Origin: Colias croceus
Lineage: Eukaryota > Arthropoda > Insecta > Lepidoptera > Pieridae
NCBI RefSeq assembly: GCF_905220415.1
Contig: NC_059546.1
Location: 11,228,001-11,292,000, forward strand
DNA length: 64,000 nt
Reading direction: 5' to 3'
Part shown: piece after piece, positions 39,826 through 50,700 of the stretch
How positions within the stretch are numbered: the first letter of the stretch is position 1
How the letters are laid out: the number at the start of each line of letters is the position of its first letter
Notes under the pieces: model-generated
Databases searched by the model: none
What the model was told of the DNA's origin: nothing
Seen by the model: only the letters and a program-made list of their open reading frames with translations
Made by a program: the position numbers and the translations under genes

Positions 39826-41050
39826 AAAAAAATAGATAGATAAGTATAATAACAAAATTACGGGTTGTAGGTACCTAAACGTTTTGATAGTCTTCATACC
39901 ACGTGGAATTTTACACTTATACTTCATAATATTATTTTTCTCTTTGATTCTACAAAATACACACGACCTCAAACGATATTAGTTTTGTATGTATAGCGTA
40001 TAGCTTATACTCATAGGGTACGTACGTAAATAATATATTTTGCAATATTTAAACGAAACCCCATGAACACTTAGAATTTTTAGACTAACTAAGTAACTAG
40101 GTATCTATTATTAGCTTGTCTACAAATTCGCAGGTAAACAGAACAAAGTTTAAGTGTAACAGATTATCTCGAAAGAGGCGAAGTTTCTGGAACGTTACCG
40201 AGAGGGGCTGCAGTCATGTTTACGGATACAATTGGAAACAACAGTTAGCAATAACAACCGAACTTGGCCCATTACCATGTTTTATACCTTACTTTTGCCA
40301 TCGTCCGCCTCGGGACTCGGCCGGTGAAGCGAACGACGATCGAAACAACAAAACTGTTTATCACAAAGTTATCGCATGATCCAACAGAAGTGCCGCTGGA
40401 GATTCATTTGATTCTTAGTAAAATTGAGTCTTTAGAGAAATGCAATTTGTCCTCATACAAGATATTGTTTGTTAGGTAAATAATATCTATATTGTATATC
40501 TATTGAGAACACAATATCATATACGCACCTACATATTACGATGTCTTTAGAACTGAGTATTTTCACGATCATAAATATTAAACAGATGTGAACCGCGCCT
40601 CAATACAGAAAATGTAATGTACAAAGTGGAGAGACTCGCTAGTACGTTGCAGATTTCCCGCCGAGCGACGAGCGCCCTACATTTGCACAATACTCGTAAT
40701 GTCACAATTTCGCTAAACACAATATTTTCATTACGCGCTGGAAGGATCCTCGGAAAAAACAAGATTACTTTCTCAAGTGTGGCGCGATGACGCTTAGCGC
40801 TAACTCGATTTGCGCGCAATTCCTCTCGCGACACATTTCACCCTCGGATTAACTCGCTTATATCCACGTTCAGGCGAGGGAGGCTCGCGAGCCCTGCTTC
40901 TGCTCGGCCGCGTGTTAGGGACATCTCGAAGAGAATACCGCGTGAAACAGATATTCTTATTTATTTTGCCACTGTAAAAAGTGTGTCTATTGTTATTACA
41001 CATCCATAATTCTTATGTTTTAATTATGTATTCAACAAAACGAATCTTCA

Positions 41051-41095
41051 TTATTAGTAGCATAATTAAATGATGCTCTTATTAGTAGCATAATT
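41051..41095. repeat. 17-bp direct repeat, 28-bp period
   Basis: ttattagtagcataatt at 41051-41067 and again at 41079-41095, identical. Confidence 0.7.
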
Positions 41096-43082
41096 TATTA
41101 TTATTCAATTTGTATAGATACGATACATGTTATTAGCCACACTGACGGATGATTTTGCGTAAATCGGAATACGCACAAAGTATCTTCGATATTGAATTAA
41201 GGCGCTATTGGCAATATAGCCCCTGCGGTCCCCTCGCCTCGCCTCAGCCCATGGCCCACACGAACAAACAAGCTTTACTTCAATTTTAATATTTGATCAA
41301 TTTATTTAAATAACTAAATGTCAATTGAATGTAGAGCTCCCTTAATGTTATTTTAATGTATCTTATAAAACTAATAAAATATAGAAGCGACTTTTGACTT
41401 TTTGACGTCAAAGAGTTTCTTTACCCTCATACACATTTCCCAACTTTTCTGGCATTCTCGTATTTTCCTTCACTCGCATTGAACGCTTCAGTTTAATTGG
41501 CAAAGGTAACTAATTCAGCCGTCAATTCCGCGCCGGCCTTGCGCCGGCCGATAAACTGCGTCCGCCGCACGAGCCGGTCCCTCGACCCCTGTGCCCCCGC
41601 ATCTGCCATACTGCTAAATGCACATAATTACATACCTGCCTACCATATTGTTAAACATAATTGTATTTAAAATGATGAAAACAACTTCAGTTACGATACA
41701 TTTTATTGTTGTTGAACTTCCCCTAAGATTTAGTAGACAAAAAAATCGTAGCTGCTTCGTAGCTGGTCTACAACGTGTTAAGTTACTTGAGGGTTACTTT
41801 AAATTAAAATTGATTTGGTGTCGTCAAAAGAAACGTTATGATTGACAATTTTAATAGCCCTCACTCTTATGTGAGTAGGAAATATTACCACTATTATTAT
41901 TTTCTTCTTACGTAGCAGTAGTGAGATGCATCGTCTCGTAATTGCTCTAAATCATTGGAACAGTTAACATGTAGGTAATAATTGAAGAACTTATGACGTT
42001 GCCGGTGAGGTGGTAAATAAAAAAAAACTACGGAAGTAGTTAGTACTGTTAACAACAAATTAATTTATTAAAAAATATATTATATTATTTAACAACGGGT
42101 CGTGGCGTGCCTGTCTAAGTTAGTGAAGAGGTGATCAAAACGCCTCAATAAAGGAATACATACTATTATTATAATATAAGCTATAATAATATTATGTTGT
42201 CAAAATGGTGTTCTTGTAGAGTTGAGCTAATCGAAAAGTCGAAAAGGTGTGTAATGCGCATGCAGTCGTTAGTCGCTACGAGCTCACGAGCGCATGGACG
42301 GGCTCACACGGCGTGTATTATGAAACAACATTTTGACGTAAAGCGGCGCGCACACAGCTAATCCGGCTGATCCGTTGTCGCGCCGTCTGCTCGCCGCCGA
42401 GCCAGCCCCTCCGACCGCTGCGCGCTGCATACCTACATACCTTTTATATTAGCTTCACCTGCAGATATACATATAAACCGACTCTTTTAGAGTCCAATTT
42501 AACCCGCTTTTCATTCATTTTCATTTCATAATATAAACAACAGCACAATTGCCTTCAAACAACAGCACAATTTTTCAGAAGTGATTTATGAAAATTTGTA
42601 TTCAGGTACGACTGTCCACAGTGATCCACAGCTATGTTTTATTTATAACTACATTTTCTTTTTGTTTGTAAATAATGTTTCGTTGCAGACTCTTACGTTA
42701 AAGATTATGCGAAGTATAGTTATAGGTGTTTAATGTCTCATTAAAATAAACCATAGTAGTCCATCACATAAATGACATTCTATGCATGTATAATGGAGAT
42801 GATTTAGTTATGGCCTGTTGTAACAAATGGTGCATTAGCGATGACCTCCGGGAGTCGGTAATCGCATTAGCGCCACCGCGCCTGTTCGCTCGCGCCGCGC
42901 GACACGCTGTCTGTCGCGACTCGCGAGTAGCAACGCCTGCCCAGGCGATACCGCTACTTGCAGTTGTTTCCTAGTAGAGATTCATTAGCGAAACCCAGTT
43001 TCACCTGTGAATCGACATGAATAACCTACTGCCGTCTGCAAGGTTCTTGCCCTTATTGCTTATAGAATACCTACATTAAATA

Positions 43083-43138
43083 TAGCATCAGAGCAAGCAA
43101 AAATCATAAGAAACATAATTTTGTTTGCTCTGATGCTA
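43083..43138. repeat. Hairpin with 20-bp stem and 16-nt loop
   Basis: tagcatcagagcaagcaaaa (43083-43102) pairs with 43119-43138 with one G-T/G-A type mismatch. The 56-nt hairpin has the size of the upper part of a microRNA precursor, but flanking pairing is absent. Confidence 0.6.
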
Positions 43139-43411
43139 ACGTCAATGAGTGGGATGAGCGGGTCAGTGAGTCGCGTCCCGCATGCTCTCCGCTCGCGCCC
43201 GGCCGCGCACCGCTTGCGTGACATTGGCGCGTCACGCGGCCGTAGACAATAGTAGGCCGTAGATTTACCGAGTTTGGGCACTCTGGCAGGTTACTCCATC
43301 AAGTCCGGAGGTAAGGTCTCGACATAACTAACAAAACGAGCCCAAACTCGGCCCACCTCTGTTAAATGTTAGTAACTTTTATGCATAATTCACTATTTAT
43401 TTTTCTACCAA

Positions 43412-43441
43412 GCCATCGATATCGGTATCGGTATCGGTATC
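43412..43441. repeat. TATCGG hexanucleotide repeat
   Basis: About four tandem units, atatcggtatcggtatcgg and onward. A related block (atatcgatatcggtatcg) lies on the other side of repeat copy 1 at 43908-43929, so the repeat may have inserted into the microsatellite. Confidence 0.7.
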
Positions 43442-43458
43442 GCCGATATTTTATTACA

Positions 43459-43908
43459 AACTAGCTTCCGCCCGCGACTCCGTCCACGCGGATGTCGGTC
43501 TTCGCGTGGATGGTTTATTTCTCCATTTTGAGTAACTCTGACAATGACATCTTATAAATATCAGTTCTATTGGACCCAAAATACCTATAATAATTAACGC
43601 AACGTGTGTTCGCGGTTCTACAGAACAACGTCTATGGATAAAACTGAAAAATTAAGATTTATTTTTTTCTACGTATTTTTCCAGGATAAAAAGTATCCTA
43701 TTTTATGCCCAGGATAATAAGGTATAATTATACCAAGTTTCATCGAAATCGAACAGTTAGTTTTCACGTGATACCTGAACATACAGATAGACAGACAGAC
43801 AGACAAAAATTTTTTTAATCACATATTTGGGTTTGGTATCGAACCAGTAACACCCCCTGCTATTTATTTTTTCAATATTTTCAATGTACAGATTTATTAT
43901 ATGTATAG
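43459..43908 (-). repeat. Dispersed repeat, copy 1 (inverted relative to copy 2)
   Basis: On the minus strand it starts tatacatataataaatctg, contains gcagggggtgttactgg, (TCTG)n, gatttcgatgaaacttgg and ggatactttttatcctgg, and ends gcgggcggaagctag. It is near-identical over some 450 bp to 48492-48966, which lies in the opposite orientation. It is flanked on both sides by TATCGG-type hexamers. Confidence 0.8.
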
Positions 43909-44021
43909 ATATCGATATCGGTATCGTATCGGCAAAATCATGTATCGTTACATCACTAGTTAATACTAACCACACTATAACAATAAATAAAATTTGTAAT
44001 TGTAAGTAAATAGATATAAGT

Positions 44022-44036
44022 AAAGGAAAGAATAAA
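44022..44036. repeat. Left target-site duplication of the SINE
   Basis: aaaggaaagaataaa, identical to 44253-44267. Confidence 0.85.
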
Positions 44037-44252
44037 AAGTGAAGTCCCGTGTCCCCGTAGTGGGGTTAGGGGCAGATGCATTATGCATACATCTGTTTCA
44101 CTGATCGATTTTCTTTAGGGACAAGTAGGTGATCAGCCTTCTGTGTCCTACCAGACCGAGGCATTTTATTTTTCTTCGTCTCCACCGGGAATCGAACCCA
44201 GGACCCCTCGGTTCTACGCTCACGCGTTAACCACTGTACTAAGGAGGCGGTC
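44037..44252 (-). mobile_element. tRNA-derived SINE with perfect 15-bp target-site duplication
   Basis: On the minus strand the head shows pol III-type internal promoter boxes: tagtacagtggttaacgcg (A-box-like) and ggttcgattcc (B box), followed by a body and a tail at the left end. The flanking 15-bp direct repeats aaaggaaagaataaa at 44022-44036 and 44253-44267 are identical, so this is a recent target-primed insertion. Confidence 0.85.
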
Positions 44253-44267
44253 AAAGGAAAGAATAAA
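44253..44267. repeat. Right target-site duplication of the SINE
   Basis: aaaggaaagaataaa, identical to 44022-44036. Confidence 0.85.
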
Positions 44268-44715
44268 GGCTTTATTAATTTATTTATTTATTAATATGGC
44301 TGAAAGCTAATTAGGAAATATTATATTTTTTATTTGATGTGTTCCAACGGTGTAGTAACTGGTATACCTACTTATTTGACACAGACAAGGCATTTCAAGT
44401 TAATTAAATCAAATACCTGGGTTCATAATAATATTATCTATTGTATTATAATTTATTTAAAGGATCATAACTTATTTTAATGTATATTATTGTGTTTGCC
44501 TACAGTTACCTACACATATTACGTAGTTATGTAATACTTGATAGCTGAGAGAGTGCTGTGTCGAGCGGAGGGCTCTCATGGCGTCATCGACGGCTCTCCA
44601 CTATGCCTCCTACAGGCCGCGTACAAACCAATTTTAATTATTAAATGCCTGTATATGATACGAAATTAATACATATGTACAAAATTAATAAGCATTACTT
44701 GTTGTCTGCTTTCAG

Positions 44716-44786
44716 GTCCGCCGGGGCCGCCGGGCAAGAGGGGGAAGAAGGGCAAGAAAGGAGACACCGGCGAGCCGGGACCTCCG
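44716..44786 (+). CDS. Collagen exon 1 of those visible (PPGPPGKRGKKGKKG...)
   Basis: The 71-bp exon starts after acceptor ctgctttcag and ends before gtgagt. Its first two bases (GT) complete a Gly codon begun upstream, so a phase-1 exon precedes it. It reads PPGPPG, then the basic run KRGKKGKKG, then DTGEPGPP. Alternating basic clusters of this kind in collagen often bind heparin or heparan sulfate (inference). It is the first exon seen, not the first of the gene. Confidence 0.88.
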
Positions 44787-47700
44787 GTGAGTCTACCGCA
44801 CTATAAGTAAAAAGAAACAACACTACTCACTTAAATATCTCAGTCTTTCTTAATGCATTTTTTATGGATAGGTACATAATATTTTATTTTCGTTTTAGAT
44901 ATGTGATGTTTTATAATTTATACTGTTTTTTTAACATAATTATTTAAGTTTACTATTTATTTTTTTACTTACTTTCAGGGGTTACTGGGAGCGCCAGGAA
45001 AAAACGGATTCCCGGTAGTTATTTTATGTTATTTTATTTTTATTCTTTTTTATTTCTTACTTATTATTTCTTTATGAATGTTGATGTTATAAACACGTAA
45101 TTTCTACCGATGCACAATGTTACCGATGCGATACTACTGAATAATATTTACCATTGAACACGGTGATACTCAAGATAAGTCACGCTGATGTCGCATGAGA
45201 GGCGTTCTGTCGGTCGTTCCCTTGAGCTCGTCCCCGATACCATGTAGGGTGTGAGCTAATCGGAGTAGGGCAAATAGCAAACACGAGTGGTGGATTCAAT
45301 GTAAAATGGTGTGACGTTTCAGGGGAGCAAGGGCGAGAAAGGCGAACGAGGCTTCATGGTAAGCGCCGCCCCCGTACCCACCCGCCCCGTTACGCACTAA
45401 ACCCAGATTATCGTTGCAACTAACCCCGACATCCAAGCCATTCTAAACTAGATACTCCCAACGAAAAGCATTAATTGTAAACTGTTCTCTTGGCTGTTGC
45501 CGACCAGCGACACCAGAGCTGTTGCAAAGAGACTGTTCATTAACCTCGTAGTGGTGCTCTGTAGATCCAAATCCTAACCCGGCTGAACCGTAAATCCTTG
45601 TAGATAAATGTGATTTGGGTTTTACTAACAATAGACAGTAGTTTATGCATCGTGTTATTCTTAAGCGGCACTCTCTGGCGATATGCTCGTGAAGTCATTG
45701 TTTAGGTACGCATAGAAATACATAGTTTTTATAGAATTCTTAATTATTTTATTAACCAGTTGTAGCAGACATAATGTATTCCCCACCGCTCAATTACAAT
45801 TTTCCTTCGGTTCCTCCTGTGCTCCTTCGTTACACCCGCCCATCGATCGCCCCTCACCGACGTTATAACATTTCCCTTCCAATGTCTTCCGCGACAGTTT
45901 GTTGTTTGATGGTTTCACTAACTATAGGTGTTCTAGAATAACCATACATCGAGATTTCATCTTAGAGCCTTATTGATTGGTATACTAACATATTAATTAG
46001 CTTATTATAATGAAACATGTCACAATGGAACTATTTTCACTTTTCAGGGTCCAATAGGATTAGACGGGCCGAAAGGAGATCCCGTAAGTAGTTTCTATTT
46101 TTTTTTACAATCTCTCAGATCCTTTGATCGATTTCATTTATTGTTGTAAAGTAGTATTATAATTTATAATGCTGAAGAGTTTATATTTTGTTTGTTTGGC
46201 TTTTAACCCTTAATCGGCCATGACTTCAAACAAGTTTATTTTAATACATCAGTACGGGGTTATATCGAGATTAAACAGTAAAATATTAAAAAGTAAAATA
46301 TTGGGTAGCTTATAGGTTTTTTTGGCGGTGGGATATTATTTCCCTATAACCATTAAAAGTTATGTTTTGTGGGAAATTATTTCCCTATATCCATGAACAT
46401 ACATGAGGGAAATAATCTCCCACTATTGCTGCTTTTGCCCGCGCCTTTACTCGTCGATTTTAACACAGGGATAAAAAAATAAAAATGCATCATTAAATTT
46501 ATTATTTATTGAATATGTAGGAATTTTTAAATTACTTTTTACTTTACTCAACTTTTTACTTTTTATACCTACTTGGTATCCTTACGGGATAAAGGGAAAT
46601 ATATTCCCATTTGAAGATTTCATGCACGCTACAGGGTATTAATTTCCCACCATTTTTTAAATTAGAAAAAATAACCCAAAGTAACAGCTTTCGTACGTTA
46701 TTTTGTTTATATTTGATAAATAACACGTTCTTCTTTACTCATTAAAAACAATTGCATATATACAGGAATTTTTCTGGGCGTAGGTCCAAAAACTATCTTG
46801 AATTTCGGGAAAAAATGGTCGTTTTAATGAACTTTTTACTTCGATTGTCTACTGACATTGAAAGTTGACGTTTAGAAAGAAGTGTTGCTAGAAAAAAATT
46901 AAAAGAACTATCTATCTTAAGGTGCGTTCCTTAAATTTTACCGTATCTTTAAAAATACAAAAAATAATAATTAATTTGTGGGCAATGCCGAGGTGGGAAA
47001 ATAATATCCCCATGGCTTATTAAGGGTTAACAATTATCTCCTAAATTACGAGGTATACCTAACGATGACGTTTGTCTTTGTTTTTTGTCATATTAATGTA
47101 TATTTGAATCATTATCTAAATCCAATAAATTATATTACATAAGCTTCAATAGTTTAGAGGTAGTTTGAAAATGAGCGTGTGATGATGTTCCAGGGCCGGC
47201 CGGGGGACAAAGGGCAGAAGGGGGACCACGGGAGCCCCGGATTTGATGTATTCTCAGCCGTCAAGGTAAACTTTTAATTAAAATTTACAAGAGTAAAACA
47301 AAATTATGAAAAGTTACAATAAAATATGTGTTCTTTTTAATTTTCAAGACAACACAAAGCGACAGGAGTCTATCACCCTGATCGATTTCACTAAGGATTT
47401 TAGTATTGCAAAGAGCTGTCTTTATTATAATATGTTATTACTGATTATATCTATATATTCATTAGATTTGCAATAGGAGCTGTCAAAATTTTTTTTGTCG
47501 AGAATAATAATATTAAGATGCTTTAATTTACATACAAGTTCGCCATAACACGAAGGTCGAACAATTTTTTAATAGTTGCCCTTTCCAGCTCACTATTCTC
47601 GTGAATGTAAATCAACAAAAATCTGATAAATAGCGGGTTACAGGGCATCAAAAGATCGGTGGACAACTATAAGATGAGTCCCTACACTACTGCCGAAATC

Positions 47701-50700
47701 ATAGCTGTTAAGGTATTTCCTTTAGAACCGAACTGTTACAGTATTTACGTATTCGTTCAATTGGCAATTCACGGTTTGCTTTTCAAATTATTTTGCGCTT
47801 CTTTACGTATTATCGTAGGTTATTCTGCGGTGGGTGTATGTAGTGTACTGAGTAGATTATCGTTTATATTAGTGCTGTTGACGTTTATACATATTATTTA
47901 TTATATCTGCATGCTACGTGAATACTTTGAAACTGATGCAACTGACTCTGAGCCGAAACGTATTAACGTTATTACATAATATTATAACGTTATGTTATGT
48001 CAAGTAAGGGTTCAGTGGGCAGTGGCCAGTAGTCAGCAGTCAGTGGAGTATCCAAGTGGCACGCGAAGTGTTCCGCATAACGCATGCTTCCCGTGTGCCT
48101 GTAGGGCCTGCAGGCGGCCGGACACAACATCTCCGCGCAGTCTATCATTCAGCTGAAGGTGAGAGCTTTCTGCGTACTTATATTAGATAATATCGTGGCA
48201 GTATTCATATATTTACCGCTTTTATATTTATAAATTGGCGTTGCATGTTGTTAGAATTTTTTTACACAATATTACAATTATTGGCTTAGTGTATGGGGAT
48301 TGCAGTATTATAATTATAAAAAGTAAAAATATTACGATTGTGAGTGATTATTATCGAAAAATAGTTGGAGCAAAACAATTAGAAAAATAGGTACGCAAAT
48401 TATGCATGTTATAATATTATAAGATTAAAAACTAGTTGTGTAAAAATTATATTAATCAACAGTCAACTTTTGACCGTATTTCTTTGTTTATCTATACATA
48501 TAATAAATCTGTAGAAGGGTCAATTCTGTACATTGAAAATATTGAAAAAATAAATAGCAGGGGGTGTTACTGGATCGATACCAAAACCAAATATGTGATT
48601 AAAAAAATTTTTGTCTGTCTGTCTGTCTGTCTGTATGTGAAGGCATCACGTGAAAACTAGCGGTTCGATTTCGATGAAACTTGGTATAATTATTATACCT
48701 TATTATCCTGGGCGTAAAATAGGATACTTTTTATCCTGGAAAAATGCGTAGAAAAAAAAAATCTTAATTTTTCAGTTTTATCCATAGACGTTGTTCCGTA
48801 GAACCCCGAACACACGTTGCGTATTATTATAGGCCTAGCCTATTTGGGAATTGGGTCCAATAGATATTTATAAGATGTTATTGTCAGAGGTACTCAAAAT
48901 GGATAAATAAACCATCCACGCGAAGACCGACATCCGCGCGGACGGAGTCGCGGGCGGAAGCTAGTTTTAAATAAGTTTATTGCCGAACTATAGCTATTAA
49001 TAATCTCAATATAAGAATTTACAATTTATTTAATAAAAATAACTAGGTACGTTAAAAATACTGACTTCAGAAACGGAAAAGTAAAAAATAAAAAAGATTT
49101 GATATTATTAATTACTACATATTTTTTAGATGTGCTATTTACTAAATAGGATTCCATCATCAAATCAGCTCTATGTCATGATAACTTTTCATCGCTATTC
49201 AATTAACATACGTCTACTAAATTTCATCTCAATCGGTAACAGGGAAGTGCATCAAAGTTCCTTGCTAGTCTGATCTCGATGACGTAACTTTCAATCATCA
49301 ATCATGACGTAATTTTCATCGAGATCAGACAAAAATTGTTCATAAAATAAAAACTAGTGGGCCTATCCGAATCAATTTTTTATGGAACAAATTCGAAACA
49401 ATTCCGCATTTAAATCAAAATAAGAATCACGTAAAATCGGTTCAGAAACCTCGGCGTACCTAATCAGTATTAAAATAAATAAAAAAAGACGGGTTGCACT
49501 CCGGGAGTGCCGGCAGAAGTGAAAACTTGATTATTAACGTTCAGCATGTTTGATATTTTGGAATGGTATCCGCCTTACGCATGGAATATAAGGGCTAAAA
49601 AAAAATCCGTCTTACGCTTTTTCGATCAGGCCACGTGTCCTGACGCGAGTTTAAGATTTTATACCCAACGCCGCTAAAGTTTTCACTTCAAAAACAAAAA
49701 AAATATACCGGCCGAATTGAGAACATCTTTTTTGAAGTCGGTAAAAAATTGAACATAAAAATTATATTAACAATATCTTACGTTTTTATTTCTTTAAAAT
49801 ATTAAGTAGTACGGAATTTTCATTTATAGCTTGCTAACCGTACTAAAAACTGTGCAACAAGAGTTTTAATTGTTATTATAATATAGGTATTGTATAAAGG
49901 ACATGTGTGATAATATAGGGAGAACCTGGTGAGCCAGGTCCACCGGGGCCTCCAGGCCCGTCCGGAGCTGACGGCGTGGCGGGTGCAGAGGGCAGGCCGG
50001 GGCCCGCCGGCGCAGTCGGGCCCGCTGGCCCGATCGGCCCCGCCGGCCCACCAGGTCCCATCGGACCAACTGGGCCACCTGGACCTATAGGACATAAGGT
50101 TAATATCCATATTTATTATAGTAAAACAGTACCCAAAACCTTTCTGTGCATTTACCATATTTTCTCTGGAACATTAAAAAGTCCTCCACTTTCAATTAAA
50201 AGTATGGCAACAAGTAAATAATGCAATTCTTTCAATTATATTTTTTTCAAAATAACTTCATCATAGTTACTGTCATTTTAAAATTCCTCTTCAGCTTCAT
50301 CACCATAATTATTATCATCCAACTACAGTACTAAAGGAATTATAATGTAAATCAACGCCATTCATTCATAATATTACATTAGTTTAGTGAGAGTATAACT
50401 GTGGCCCTGGCCTGCGGCGTGTTTCAGGGCGACAAAGGCGACAAAGGCGAGCGCGGCTTCACCACGACGTTGAAGGGCGACGCGTTCCCCACCGGCATCA
50501 TCGAGGGCCCGCCCGGCCCGCCAGGCCCGCCCGGTAACCCTCTCGTAGTTCCGCATGTCGCCCCGGGACAGACACGCTTCCTACACGACGCCGTAGCTAG
50601 TCGCTCACGCTCCGATTTGGGAATGCTCTTAAATTTTGTTCGCATTAAAACAAAGCTTCGTGGGGTTAACAGACTAATAATTAATTAATTGGATATTTAT

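Larger units (their letters stand above)
39829..43411. other. Non-coding region upstream of the visible collagen exons
   Basis: No exon with a transmembrane segment or Gly-X-Y repeat found. CpG-rich islets at 41525-41600, 42340-42430, 42860-42960 and 43140-43240. The hairpin at 43083 lies just before the last islet. Confidence 0.5.

Noticed and set aside
47659..47979. 106-codon ORF with hydrophobic stretches (possible transmembrane protein)
   Set aside because: It is collagen exon 6 read through its donor into the intron; the hydrophobic part is intronic AT-rich sequence.
49820..50158. Minus-strand Gly-Pro-rich ORFs opposite exon 8
   Set aside because: The reverse complement of GGX-CCX repeats also encodes Gly/Pro; the plus-strand frame has proper splice sites and perfect Gly-X-Y.
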